59,917 bases of DNA, taken from IMG/VR virus record IMGVR_UViG_3300026097_000024, positions 1 through 59,917 of that record. One strand, written 5' to 3'. The notes beneath the pieces were generated by a model that saw nothing but the letters and a program-made list of their open reading frames with translations, did not search any database and was not told where the DNA came from. Source of the stretch: a virus. Position 1 is the stretch's first letter. The number at the start of each line of letters is the position of its first letter. This document shows positions 8,232-16,339 of the stretch, piece by piece. The translations under genes were made by a program, and so were the position numbers.

Positions 8232-10502
8232 TTATCCTATACCAGAGAAGACATCTCGTCCATTCGCTCTGGTCTGTTTGTATTGCTTTTCGCCAACTTG
8301 GTGCTGTTTGTTATTTATCGCTACCAATTCTTGCATGCTTTGATTTAGGTGCTCCAGTTTATCCACCATATTTTTCTGTCCTTCCGGTGAATCATTAGAA
8401 GTTGATAGTTGGGCCGTAAGTTCCTGTATGCTTGCTCCTAGTTGGTCTATTTGTGGAGACATGTTATCTGTGCCAGTGACAGACAGTTTATCAACTTTAG
8501 GAGTCATGTTTGAAACCACCATATTGGAAAATTCAGGCTGCACAGGTGTTGATTGAACTTTAGATACATTTATTCCAAGATCAGCATTGTTTGCTGTAAT
8601 AGTATCAAAAGAACCAGTGTTAGCTGTAATTGCATTAATTTTAGAGGTGCCGCTTGCAGAAGTATTCACTTTTTTATCATCAAACAGTTTTGTTAATGGA
8701 TCAAAAAAATCACCTATAGTTTCACCAACCCTATCTAAGAAGCTTCTGTCGTCATTTCTAGGGCCGCCGCCTTCTTGTTCTACTTTTTCTGCAGTTTCTC
8801 GCCTTGTATCTAATTGATCAACCGCTTGCTGTATTGAAGTGCCTAGATTCATTGTTTCTAATTCTTTCATAGCCGCGGTTCTTTCTGATGCTGTTTTTGT
8901 TACATCCTCAAATACTGCTGCTAATTTGCTTGCTTTTTCAGCTGTTGCTTCGTCTATTGTTCCTTGTTCACGGGCAATATCAATTTGTTTACTGATTTGA
9001 TCACCAAAACCTATACTGCTTAAACTTTCTTCGACTATATTGCCTAGATCCTGTATACCTTGACTTTGCGGTCCTAATCGCTGTTCTAATGTATCTGCAA
9101 TTTGAGAAAACGCACCAGTTAATCGTTGACTTGTACTGACATTTTCTCCAATGATTTGCGCAATTTCACTGTTTGCGTTAGCAATTGCTTGTCTTGATTC
9201 ATTTACTAATTGCTGTGCATCTTGTCCTGCTAACTGACCTGCTATTTGATCAGTTTGTGTAGCGGATAAATCAGCTAACATGTCTCTGAATACTTCGGCA
9301 TGCGTTACAGTATCCCCTAAAACTTCTCCCATTTGATCAGCTCGTGCTTGAATGGCATCAATTAGAGGAGCTGTTTCTTCTAGCACATTAGCTTGTGTGG
9401 CGGCTACTTCACTTACGCCTGACAGAGTTGCCAATGTTAAACCTTGTCTACTACTGGCTTGCTCGGCTGCCGCAGCTGTGGCTTCAGCGGCTAACCTTTC
9501 TGCTTCTTCAGTGTCACCTCTGTCTAAGGCAGCCTTAGCTTGTTTTGCTAAGTCAAATGCCGCAGCATTTGTGGCAGCAAAGTTTTTTGTGGCTTCTGTC
9601 ATTGGGACGCCTGTTTGAACAATTTCGTCAAACAAGTCTCTTAAAACTTTAGGACCAGATGCTAATTCGCTTTGTGCAGCATTGTATGCTTCTTGCGCAC
9701 CAGTTACACCTTCCATTTCTAACAAACGAAGTCTAGCTTGGGTGGCACCAGCTCGTTGTCTTGCTACCAATTCATCCCTCTGTTGTTTAGCACTGCGTCC
9801 TGTTAATTTTGCTACAATGTCAAATTGTTTTGCTAGTTCCTGAGCTGCCGCTACTTCTTGTGCCGCTGTCATATTTTGCAGTCTAGATTGTCTTCGAATA
9901 AGAGCAGTGTTTTCAACTAAAAATTCATTAGCTTCTTCAATAGAGTATCCAAGATTCATAAATCCGTCTATGGCGCCTGTTTCAAACATAGCATTGCCTA
10001 ACTGTGCGGCTCTTTTTGCACCTTCTTCCACGCCGCCTGCAAACCCTGCAAGTTCCTCTGCGTTGTTAGCAACAATATTAGCAAAAGCATCTAAAGGCAA
10101 TCTAGCTTGGGCTGCAGTAGCTCGCAATGCTCCTAGGTCACCGTTCAATCCTGCACCAACTTTGGATATGCCTTGAAATACATCAGCTGTGTCGTCAAGG
10201 TACTGGGCGGCATTTGCTAAATCGCTTACTAATCCTCCCATATTTGTTATGTTGTCTGCAAATCCTTTGATGCTTGAACTTAGCGTTTCTCCGCTTAGAC
10301 CGATTGCGGCTTTTGCAGTGTCGGCAACATCGGAGATTAATCCGTCTTTGCTGCCTTTGGGAATTTTAACATTTATACCTGTGCCAGTTCCTCCGCCGCT
10401 AGGACTATCGCCAGATGGTGCTCTTGTTTGTATGCTTTTTGCAATCTTATCAGGAAGTGCATTAAGTGCGTTGAGAAGTGCTTCTGTGTCTACTTCTGCC
10501 AA
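8232..10502 (-). CDS. Probable tail tape-measure protein
   Basis: About 756 aa, Ala/Gln/Glu-rich and mostly helical, with hydrophobic-helical segments (ADTAKAAIGLSGETL, ALRATAAQARLPLDAFANI) like those of tail-length tape-measure proteins. T4 gp29 is 590 aa. Residues about 200-360 are strongly alanine-rich. The C-terminal part has ITANTGSFDTITANNADLG-type beta segments and a final coiled coil. No ATG starts the frame. TTG at 10502 is favoured because GGAG lies 8 bases upstream, while TTG at 10508 is only 2 bases from it. It is divergent from the gp26-type gene that carries a frameshift site, the usual partner of tape-measure genes. The function is inferred from composition and context. Confidence 0.6.
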   Translation of the reverse strand: MAEVDTEALLNALNALPDKIAKSIQTRAPSGDSPSGGGTGTGINVKIPKGSKDGLISDVADTAKAAIGLSGETLSSSIKGFADNITNMGGLVSDLANAAQYLDDTADVFQGISKVGAGLNGDLGALRATAAQARLPLDAFANIVANNAEELAGFAGGVEEGAKRAAQLGNAMFETGAIDGFMNLGYSIEEANEFLVENTALIRRQSRLQNMTAAQEVAAAQELAKQFDIVAKLTGRSAKQQRDELVARQRAGATQARLRLLEMEGVTGAQEAYNAAQSELASGPKVLRDLFDEIVQTGVPMTEATKNFAATNAAAFDLAKQAKAALDRGDTEEAERLAAEATAAAAEQASSRQGLTLATLSGVSEVAATQANVLEETAPLIDAIQARADQMGEVLGDTVTHAEVFRDMLADLSATQTDQIAGQLAGQDAQQLVNESRQAIANANSEIAQIIGENVSTSQRLTGAFSQIADTLEQRLGPQSQGIQDLGNIVEESLSSIGFGDQISKQIDIAREQGTIDEATAEKASKLAAVFEDVTKTASERTAAMKELETMNLGTSIQQAVDQLDTRRETAEKVEQEGGGPRNDDRSFLDRVGETIGDFFDPLTKLFDDKKVNTSASGTSKINAITANTGSFDTITANNADLGINVSKVQSTPVQPEFSNMVVSNMTPKVDKLSVTGTDNMSPQIDQLGASIQELTAQLSTSNDSPEGQKNMVDKLEHLNQSMQELVAINNKQHQVGEKQYKQTRANGRDVFSGIG

Positions 10503-10527
10503 TTTCAAATCTCCAGATTTTATGGAT

Positions 10528-10535
10528 TATAAATA
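10528..10535 (+). promoter_or_regulatory. Late promoter TATAAATA for the gp26-type gene
   Basis: A perfect T4 late-promoter core on the plus strand, 30 bases before the ATG at 10566. It lies 11 bases from an opposite-strand late box at 10547-10555. Confidence 0.7.
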
Positions 10536-10546
10536 GTTTTATTAAA

Positions 10547-10555
10547 ATATTTATC
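10547..10555 (-). promoter_or_regulatory. Late-promoter box GATAAATAT for the tape-measure/portal operon
   Basis: The minus strand reads GATAAATAT about 45 bases before the TTG start of the tape-measure-like gene. It faces away from the plus-strand late box at 10528-10535. The two promoters cross over each other in the 57-base intergenic gap. Confidence 0.6.
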
Positions 10556-10565
10556 CGGACACAAT

Positions 10566-11429
10566 ATGACCAGTTTTTTAGAAAAATACAAAAGACAACC
10601 TAAAATATATGTGGATTTACCTAGCAAAGGTGAATTTTATAACGAAACTGTACTTGAAGATGAACAATTCATCCAGATGCCCGTGTTTGGTATGACCGCA
10701 ATGGATGAAATAATGCTGAAAACACCAGATGCGTTGTTTTCAGGAGAAGCCACATCTCAGGTTATACAAAGTTGTGTGCCATATGTGAAAAATCCCTGGG
10801 CTATTGTTGGTTACGATCTAGATTTTTTGTTGATTGCAATTCGAATTGCCACATACGGAGAAGAGTTGCCTGTGGACACTACCTGTCCGCATTGTTCACA
10901 CACAACTAAAAGTGCTATAAATCTAAATACTTTACTGGAGAATTTTTCGCAATATCCTACCACCGCACAGTTTACCATGGGAGATCTAACTGTAAAACTT
11001 CGTCCTATGGATTATAGAACCACAACTGAATTCAACACGAAGCAGTATAAGCTGGAAAAAACAATGGCTAATCTAAATCAAAGTGATTTAACCAGTGACG
11101 AAAAAGATGCTAAAATTACTGAACTGTTATTCGAGAGCAGCAAATTAAATTTGTTAATTGCAGTTTCACATATTGTGTCTATTGAAGCAGACGGAGAAGC
11201 AGAAAGCAATCCAGAAGTAATTTATAATTTTATCAGTGAAAACGATTCTGAATTTTATAATTCTCTGAGAGAAAATATCAAAACACTCACAGACAGATGG
11301 AAATTACCTAACATTGATGTTCAGTGTGCAAACGAAGAATGTCAAATTCTTTATCCCACTAAGCTGAATATGGACTATTCGAGTTTTTTCGGTCTACCCT
11401 CCTCGCGCTCTCGGACTCTGAAATTTTAG
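10566..11429 (+). CDS. 26: Baseplate hub / tail assembly protein (gp26-type)
   Basis: A 287-aa protein of the T4 baseplate protein (gp26) type. It has a conserved start (IYVDLPSKGEFY near residue 14, MPVFGMTAMDEIMLKTPDALF near 38-58). Cysteine pairs CPHC (about residues 104-107) and CANEEC (about 255-260) could bind a metal ion. In T4, gp26 takes part in baseplate hub assembly. Near the C-terminus, at codons 273-275, the message contains T-TTT-TTC, an ideal -1 slippery heptamer, beyond which an overlapping frame stays open for 77 codons. The unshifted product ends at the TAG of 11427-11429. The gene has its own late promoter and is divergent from the tape-measure-like gene. Confidence 0.8.
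   Translation: MTSFLEKYKRQPKIYVDLPSKGEFYNETVLEDEQFIQMPVFGMTAMDEIMLKTPDALFSGEATSQVIQSCVPYVKNPWAIVGYDLDFLLIAIRIATYGEELPVDTTCPHCSHTTKSAINLNTLLENFSQYPTTAQFTMGDLTVKLRPMDYRTTTEFNTKQYKLEKTMANLNQSDLTSDEKDAKITELLFESSKLNLLIAVSHIVSIEADGEAESNPEVIYNFISENDSEFYNSLRENIKTLTDRWKLPNIDVQCANEECQILYPTKLNMDYSSFFGLPSSRSRTLKF
11384..11390 (+). promoter_or_regulatory. -1 programmed ribosomal frameshift site (T TTT TTC)
   Basis: In the frame of the gp26-type gene the codons are AGT TTT TTC, giving the X-XXY-YYZ heptamer T-TTT-TTC. A -1 slip re-pairs both tRNAs as TTT TTT and continues with CGG. The -1 frame has a TAA only 27 bases upstream and no start codon between that stop and the heptamer, so it looks reachable only by slippage. 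No strong stimulatory hairpin was identified by eye. Confidence 0.7.
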
Positions 11430-11623
11430 ATCTAGTCAGACAGTACGAAAATGAATCTAAACAAATCAAAGACGATGTGTATCGCATAGGTTGGTATATG
11501 CGAGGATCATTCACATATGACGATCTCATGTTTAGAATATCTCACGAAGACAGGGAAATTATCAGTAGAATTATCAAAGACAACATCGAAAGGGTCAACG
11601 ATACTAAGATGCCTTTGCTTTAG
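11390..11623 (+). CDS. -1-frame extension of the gp26-type protein (77 codons)
   Basis: After a -1 slip at 11384-11390 translation would continue as RSTLLALSDSEILDL, through WYMRGSFTYDDLMFRISHED near its middle, to a TAG at 11621-11623. This gives a 352-residue fusion (275 + 77). The frame has protein-like composition and fills what would otherwise be a gene-free gap. The first in-frame ATG is far inside it, so independent translation is unlikely. The layout matches tail assembly chaperones such as lambda G/GT, where a minor frameshifted fusion cooperates with the tape-measure protein. Its end overlaps the convergent gene by 20 bases. Expression is predicted, not shown. Confidence 0.7.
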   Translation, partial: RSTLLALSDSEILDLVRQYENESKQIKDDVYRIGWYMRGSFTYDDLMFRISHEDREIISRIIKDNIERVNDTKMPLL

Positions 11624-12452
11624 ATTTTTTTTGGGCCTGTTTGACAATTTTTTTCAATTTTGGATCTTGTAAAATATTTTTCTTAACTTGCTTAACATAC
11701 TTGTTTACAGGTAATTTTTTCGGCAGTGTATCTTCTGCTTCACCTATGTTACAGTTTGCAAAACTTATTTTAGCCAGAACAGTCGGGCCGAACATAGTAT
11801 TCATTAAAGCATTTGACAAACCTTTTACAAAGTCAGTATCTTGAGATAATTTTCCTAACAGATATGCTATGTAACCACCAGTGGCAACTCCTAATATTCC
11901 TGCCAACCATCCAAACCCGGGAACTGCGCCTAGCAGTCTACTGAAAAGGGCTATAGATGCTGCAGTTGTTCCTACTGTCGATAAAAACCCCACTAGCATA
12001 CCAGATATTTCATCAACTAAATTTACCTGTGCCGCAACTACATATCTATCTCTAGGATTACACCCGCTTGCTTCATATGCATCGCCATATCTGTCCAAGG
12101 CATCTAGTAAATCGTCAGCGGAAAAAATTAGGAAAAATATTTTACCTACTATAGTTTGAGCAGCAAATTTTGCTATACTAGCGCCTAAACTTTTTGTCTT
12201 GTCAAGTAATCCACTTTTGGTTTTTTTCTTATCATCATCTGTGTCCGCATCAGATGTTTTTGGAGTTCTATCTGGATTATTTGCTGAAAGTTTTGCATTT
12301 GCAGACTTTGCTACTTGATTGGCTTTGCCCTTGATAGGATACACACCCTTTTCCGCTCCAGTTGTAGGATCCACAACTTTCCAGCCTTTTTTAAGACCAT
12401 AGTCAGTAGGAACAACTTCAAACTGTTCGTGTATGATTTCAGATACCTTCAT
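11604..12452 (-). CDS. Unassigned protein with hydrophobic membrane-type segments
   Basis: A 282-aa protein starting MKVSEIIHEQFEVV, a start frequent among unassigned proteins of marine T4-like phages. A charged linker (residues about 65-85) is followed by hydrophobic stretches: IVGKIFFLIFSA near 105, GMLVGFLSTVGTTAASIALF near 150-170, and GFGWLAGILGVATGGYIAYLLG near 178-200. A basic Lys-rich tail (VKKNILQDPKLKKIVKQAQK) ends the protein. Two or three membrane helices are plausible. The internal charged linker and Gly-rich helices would suit either an inner-membrane protein or an injected virion protein. A late box TAAATA lies 5 bases before the ATG, with no ribosome site. No function can be assigned. 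Confidence 0.65.
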   Translation of the reverse strand: MKVSEIIHEQFEVVPTDYGLKKGWKVVDPTTGAEKGVYPIKGKANQVAKSANAKLSANNPDRTPKTSDADTDDDKKKTKSGLLDKTKSLGASIAKFAAQTIVGKIFFLIFSADDLLDALDRYGDAYEASGCNPRDRYVVAAQVNLVDEISGMLVGFLSTVGTTAASIALFSRLLGAVPGFGWLAGILGVATGGYIAYLLGKLSQDTDFVKGLSNALMNTMFGPTVLAKISFANCNIGEAEDTLPKKLPVNKYVKQVKKNILQDPKLKKIVKQAQKKSKAKAS

Positions 12453-12457
12453 AAAAG

Positions 12458-12463
12458 TATTTA
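12458..12463 (-). promoter_or_regulatory. Late box TAAATA, 5 bases before an ATG
   Basis: The minus strand reads TAAATACTTTTATG, identical from TAAATA to ATG to the arrangement before the 82-aa gene at 6474. It predicts transcription starting at or near the start codon at 12452. Confidence 0.55.
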
Positions 12464-12469
12464 GTAGAG

Positions 12470-12489
12470 AAATGAGCTTACGCTCATTT
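12470..12489. other. Perfect 8-bp hairpin AAATGAGC/GCTCATTT
   Basis: Stem arms at 12470-12477 and 12482-12489 enclose a TTAC loop. It lies just upstream (minus strand) of the late box at 12458. It could act as a weak terminator for transcripts arriving from the gp46/gp47 operon or as an RNA end-protecting hairpin, but it lacks a clear T-run on either strand. Confidence 0.45.
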
Positions 12490-12527
12490 AGTTTTCGCTT
12501 TCGCTCAAACTTGTTGATTTGTTTAAA

Positions 12528-12888
12528 GCAACGAGTGATAACGAAGTTGCTTATATTTCATGTAGATTGTTTCAGTCAGACGGAACCTGTTGTTGGGTTC
12601 CATCATCTCGAAAACTTCATGTGAGTTTTATCCAGCCGAGATCGGAAGTAGGTATTTGACTATGCTACTGGGCTCTGACCTTTCCCAACCTACGTCGACA
12701 TCAAAATATAGCTTATAAGCAATAATTTTTAAATTATAGCTAATATATAGCTAATACACTATATTTTTACCTCCCGCTTCGTTCCTGTGCTAAGGAGTTT
12801 TTGTAGCATACAGCCTGTGAGACACATCGCTTCCATCGGCAACGAGCATTACCTCGGCTGAATTGCGATGGATCGAGCCTCCTCGATC
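12528..12888. ncRNA. Candidate structured RNA region without ORFs (strand unknown)
   Basis: The 434 bases between the two neighbouring minus-strand genes hold no credible coding frame but a dense series of inverted repeats. They are GCAAC/GTTGC (12528-12550), GGAACC/GGTTCC (12582-12601), a 12-bp stem made of ATCTCG+AAAACT with AGTTTT and CGAGAT (12605-12642, one 7-base bulge), GTAGGT/ACCTAC (12648-12693), CGAG/CTCG (12843-12856) inside TCCATCG/CGATGGA (12832-12872), and GATCGAG/CTCGATC (12871-12888). An AT-rich stretch with the palindrome GCTTATAAGC separates the two folded blocks. The last hairpin directly follows the GIY-YIG stop codon. No tRNA, group I intron core or complete riboswitch was recognised. 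It could be a phage ncRNA, a long folded 3' UTR or a replication origin. Confidence 0.4.
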
Positions 12889-13324
12889 AAACAGAGTCTT
12901 TATAGCCTTTGAGAGCCTCTATTAATGTTTTTGATCCGCCTACTCGGACATTTATAATGCCATTGTAGTAGTCGTCACTTTCTAACACACGACGATCAAA
13001 CTGTTCTCTTGCCTCTATGTATGACATCTCTGCCCTACTTTTGCAGAAGTATAATATTTCTCTTGTGAACTTGTCTTCGCCTAGTGCAGAAACATCAGCT
13101 TGTAGTTTGTCTGAGCTACCCCAGTATTCACGCCAGTCTGATTCCTTGTGTCCGCGTCTTTTGTTTTTTCGGCCTTTGAGAGGTGGTTTAGTGGTTTTAA
13201 ACTTAGCTAGTTTTTTGCCTATATATTTGCGCCCGTTGGTGAGATTGGTTATCAAGTAGACAAATCCTTCGTAATGGTCGGATATACTGTCTACGGGTTT
13301 GCCTTGATAAGTCCATGTGCTCAT
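12887..13324 (-). CDS. GIY-YIG nuclease-like protein
   Basis: A 145-aa protein with a GIY-YIG-type domain. GFVYLITNLTNGRKYIGKK (residues 20-38) contains the two signature strands as FVYLI and KYIG. It is followed by WREYWGSS (about 64-71), a helix with SRAEMSYIEAREQF that supplies a conserved Glu, and a terminal YYNGIINVRVGG strand. The family includes homing endonucleases and repair nucleases, and small stand-alone members are common in T4-like cyanophages. No separate DNA-binding domain is visible. It is last in the gp47-gp46 operon, next to the structured gene-free region, so either a repair role or a mobile endonuclease is possible. Confidence 0.8.
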   Translation of the reverse strand: MSTWTYQGKPVDSISDHYEGFVYLITNLTNGRKYIGKKLAKFKTTKPPLKGRKNKRRGHKESDWREYWGSSDKLQADVSALGEDKFTREILYFCKSRAEMSYIEAREQFDRRVLESDDYYNGIINVRVGGSKTLIEALKGYKDSV

Positions 13325-13339
13325 GAACTTATATAGTGC

Positions 13340-13543
13340 CTATTTTTTGTTTCTGTTATGAATCTGATCGAAAAGCGTTTTGTTTTCTTTCTGTTTGGCC
13401 TTTGATAATTTTTGTATTTCTCTTAATTTTTGTTGAGTGGTATAGTAAGTCCTCACGGACCTTCTGGTTTCCCACTTTTCATTAGCTTTGTAATATTCTA
13501 TATAAGCCTTGGTCAATTTATCATGAGTATCGTCTTCTATCAT
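13340..13543 (-). CDS. Small basic helical protein of the gp46 operon
   Basis: A 67-aa protein rich in Lys, Gln, Thr and Tyr (LREIQKLSKAKQKENKTLF near residues 40-58), predicted to be a single long helix or coiled coil. Its ATG overlaps the gp46 stop codon by 4 bases (ATGA), so it is translationally coupled to the recombination genes. There is no recognisable family. A DNA-binding or accessory role in recombination or replication is only suggested by location and charge. Confidence 0.6.
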   Translation of the reverse strand: MIEDDTHDKLTKAYIEYYKANEKWETRRSVRTYYTTQQKLREIQKLSKAKQKENKTLFDQIHNRNKK

Positions 13544-15312
13544 TCTACTACATCTAAATCATTCTCATATGATGTAAATCCGTTTTCCTTTACTACTTTT
13601 AGGATATGATTTACACGCCCAACCAATTCATCCTTGTGCGAAATAAGGAATATATTTTTATCTCGTTCTCTGCCTATCTTTTTCAACACACTGAGAGAAT
13701 TTTCCACGCCTGCCGTGTCCATGCCTGAGTCTATTAATTCGTCGATAAACAGCAGATTAATGTTTTGATACAGACTTTCCCATACATCTCTGAATGCAAA
13801 GCTCAGTCCAAGTATCAGCCTGTTGCGTTCACCCCTGCTTAAATTATCAAAATCTAAATCTTGTCCTAGCTGTGTTATTTCCACGCTGAGATCATTTTGG
13901 AACTGAACCTGGTGAGGCAGTCCTAGACGATCCAGATAGTACGATAATCGGTTGTTTAAGTATGCCAGATTCTGATCAATAATCTTCTTGCGAATAAAGC
14001 TGTCTTTGTTGGTCAACAATTTCAGCAAGAACTCCTGATGTTCCTTAACATTTGTTAGTTCGTTAACTGTTGACCAGTCTACTGCTTGTATTGCTTCTTG
14101 ATTTAGCTCATCAATCTGTGATTGGTAAGGATCTTGTTCTTGCTTTTTACTTATCAGCATTTGACGCAAGTTATCTACATTGTTTCTGTGTTCATAGGCT
14201 TCTTTCACTGTGTCATAGTATGTAACGGGTTTTGCATCCAGGTCGCCTAGATCAGCAAGTCCTTTCAGCACTTCAGACAACTTAGCGTCAACCTCGGCTT
14301 GGTATGCCACAGCATCTTCAAGTTCTTTGGCTTTTTCGCTAAGAATTTCCTGCTTTTTGTCTTCGTGAATAGCTTGTCCACAGGTATAACAGGTTGCATC
14401 TTCGAGCTCCAACACATCTTTTTCAATTTTTTTCACTCGTTTGTCTGCCTGTATCAGCGCAGAGTCCAAGGTGCTTTTCTCTTTGTTCAGCACTGTGATT
14501 GCGTTGTTCATTTCACTCCAATTAGCAAGCTTGTCGTGTGCCAGCAGTTCTGAATCAATGTCCAAATGCTCCAGCTCTTGGATGCTGGCTTCTAGCTTTT
14601 CACAGTCTCGGTGTTGTTTTGACACCCAAGCTCGCTGTGTTCCTTTGAGATTGTCAATGGTTGATTGGATTTTTTCATTGGCTGTTTGTATAGCATTGAT
14701 ACGGGCCGTTTCTTCTTGAATAGCATCTTTGCTTTGTTTTACCTGATCTTTGAGATTTTCTGCTTTTTCAGAAAGAATAGTAATGCCCAGTAGTTGTTCA
14801 ATGATTGCTCGCTGATCATTTTGTCGCATGCTGAGGAAAGGTTCCGAGTATGTGTTCAGCGCAACAATGTGTTTGAACATGTCATGGCTCATGCCCAATA
14901 GATCGTTAACAAAATCCTGTGTTTTGCGGCTGTCGCCCTGCGACTCGTCGGTCATTTCTTGTTCTTGCTCGTCAACAAAAAATTTAAACACATTAGGAGA
15001 GCGACCTCGCTCAATCCTATAGTCTACGCCGGCTTTTTCGAAGTGTAAGGTGACCAACATCCCCTTAGAATTAGTCTTATTAATAAGATTATTCCGTTTG
15101 ATGTTGGTCAGTGCTTGGCCGTACAAAGCATAACTAAGAGCATTAATGATCGTAGTTTTACCAGTACCATTGCGCGATCCTGAATCGTCACCTCCTTGGT
15201 CTAAATTTTCACCAAGCACTAGAGTTAATTTTTCTTTGTTGAAATCCACAGCTTGGGTCTGATTCCCTACACTCATGAAATTCTTTACTGTTAAATCCTT
15301 GATGCGTATCAT
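13540..15312 (-). CDS. 46: Recombination endonuclease subunit (gp46, Rad50/SbcC-like ATPase)
   Basis: A 590-aa SMC-type ATPase, close to T4 gp46 (560 aa). The Walker A motif lies at GSRNGTGKTT (residues about 45-54). Long coiled coils flank a zinc-hook CYTC (about residue 307). The signature LSRGERNRL and Walker B LLFIDELIDSGMD lie in the last 110 residues. With gp47 it processes DNA ends for recombination-dependent replication and degrades host DNA. The ATG overlaps the gp47 stop codon by 4 bases. Both are served by the host-type promoter upstream of gp47, consistent with early expression. Confidence 0.97.
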   Translation of the reverse strand: MIRIKDLTVKNFMSVGNQTQAVDFNKEKLTLVLGENLDQGGDDSGSRNGTGKTTIINALSYALYGQALTNIKRNNLINKTNSKGMLVTLHFEKAGVDYRIERGRSPNVFKFFVDEQEQEMTDESQGDSRKTQDFVNDLLGMSHDMFKHIVALNTYSEPFLSMRQNDQRAIIEQLLGITILSEKAENLKDQVKQSKDAIQEETARINAIQTANEKIQSTIDNLKGTQRAWVSKQHRDCEKLEASIQELEHLDIDSELLAHDKLANWSEMNNAITVLNKEKSTLDSALIQADKRVKKIEKDVLELEDATCYTCGQAIHEDKKQEILSEKAKELEDAVAYQAEVDAKLSEVLKGLADLGDLDAKPVTYYDTVKEAYEHRNNVDNLRQMLISKKQEQDPYQSQIDELNQEAIQAVDWSTVNELTNVKEHQEFLLKLLTNKDSFIRKKIIDQNLAYLNNRLSYYLDRLGLPHQVQFQNDLSVEITQLGQDLDFDNLSRGERNRLILGLSFAFRDVWESLYQNINLLFIDELIDSGMDTAGVENSLSVLKKIGRERDKNIFLISHKDELVGRVNHILKVVKENGFTSYENDLDVVE

Positions 15313-16319
15313 AGTTCGTTGTAAATGTCCAATAAAAGTTTTTTGTTAAAAGAGTCTGATTCAATTGCGGATATTTCTTTGTTTACAATTTGATCAACAC
15401 TTTCAAATGCAGAAATATCAACTTCCGTGGTAATTTCTTCAATTTGTTTTTGCGGAATCAGTGTGATTTCTCTACAGCCATGCTGACTAATGTAAGTTTC
15501 CTTGATAAATTGTGCTTCTTCATAAGAAATAGGCAAATCAAGTGTAACACGCAGATACATTTTGCTTTTGATAATTTCGTCTGCTTGGTCCAATAGCTCT
15601 GACAGTTTAATTGTGCGATACTTTGGACAATTTGGCCAGTTAATATACTGTGGTTCGCTGTTGTTTTCGCGATCGATTATCATCATGCCGCGTTCGTCAT
15701 CCCAGGCATCCGCATAGTTATGGGGAAAAGCATTGCCAATATAATGAATATTGCCTTTTACTTGACGCTTGTGGAAGTGACCTGAAAACACATAATCTTG
15801 GTTTTGAAAATGTTCTGCTTTCAAATCACCATGATCTGGCATCTGTACCATTGCGTTCATGTAAAAATGCGGAAGCTCAAAGTGTCCAAACATGTATTTG
15901 GATTTAGATTTTTGAATCTTTCGCCACTCGTCGCCTACCAACCAAGGTACAAGACACACATCATCCTGCTCGGTGATTTCATTCACCACGGTGATGCCTG
16001 GAACATGCTTGCCAAATTCCACACTGTGTACATCACGCTTGTCCTTGTAGTATAAATCATGATTGCCCGGGAAGTAAAAGAATTGCTCGAATGCAGAACC
16101 CAGCTTTTCAAGACTTCGCAGTGTTGCATCCATTGTGGTAATGTTTAGACTGTTGCGATTGTGATGCCAATCGCCACAAAAGATTCCTGTTTCGCAACCG
16201 TTTTCCTTTGCTTGCGCAATAAACCAATCCACAAATTCTTCACAATCTTCATTGTGAACTTTACTATTGCCCTTAAGGCCAAAGTGTATGTCCGTAAAGA
16301 CTGCCGCTTTTTTAAACAA
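15309..16319 (-). CDS. 47: Recombination endonuclease subunit (gp47, Mre11/SbcD-like)
   Basis: A 336-aa metallophosphoesterase of the Mre11 type, the length of T4 gp47 (339 aa). Metal-binding motifs appear in order: FTDIHFG (about 8-14), CGDWHHNRN (48-56), GNHDLYYK (about 82-89), GHFELPH (about 145) and SGHFHKRQ (about 179). It is the nuclease partner of gp46. The start codon is TTG at 16319, with GGAGG about 9 bases upstream and no better ATG. A near-consensus host promoter (TTGACA and TATACT) sits about 20-50 bases before it. Confidence 0.97.
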   Translation of the reverse strand: MFKKAAVFTDIHFGLKGNSKVHNEDCEEFVDWFIAQAKENGCETGIFCGDWHHNRNSLNITTMDATLRSLEKLGSAFEQFFYFPGNHDLYYKDKRDVHSVEFGKHVPGITVVNEITEQDDVCLVPWLVGDEWRKIQKSKSKYMFGHFELPHFYMNAMVQMPDHGDLKAEHFQNQDYVFSGHFHKRQVKGNIHYIGNAFPHNYADAWDDERGMMIIDRENNSEPQYINWPNCPKYRTIKLSELLDQADEIIKSKMYLRVTLDLPISYEEAQFIKETYISQHGCREITLIPQKQIEEITTEVDISAFESVDQIVNKEISAIESDSFNKKLLLDIYNEL

Positions 16320-16339
16320 TGTATAGTACCTCCGTACTT

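Noticed and set aside
12433-12624. 63-aa plus-strand frame in the gene-free region
   Set aside because: No ribosome site, and it runs antisense across the start of the 282-aa gene and several hairpins. The composition is not protein-like.
12596-12652. Resemblance to the glutamine (glnA) riboswitch: GGTTC, a stem, then CGGAAGTAGG
   Set aside because: The 5' half fits, but the conserved 3' segment (GAAGGAAC-type) that should close the first stem is missing downstream, and no nitrogen gene follows. Only the general folding is reported.
12528-12888. Group I intron with the GIY-YIG gene as its homing endonuclease
   Set aside because: No matching pair of P7-type sequences (GACTA with TAGTC on one strand) or other core elements was found, and the flanking genes are intact.
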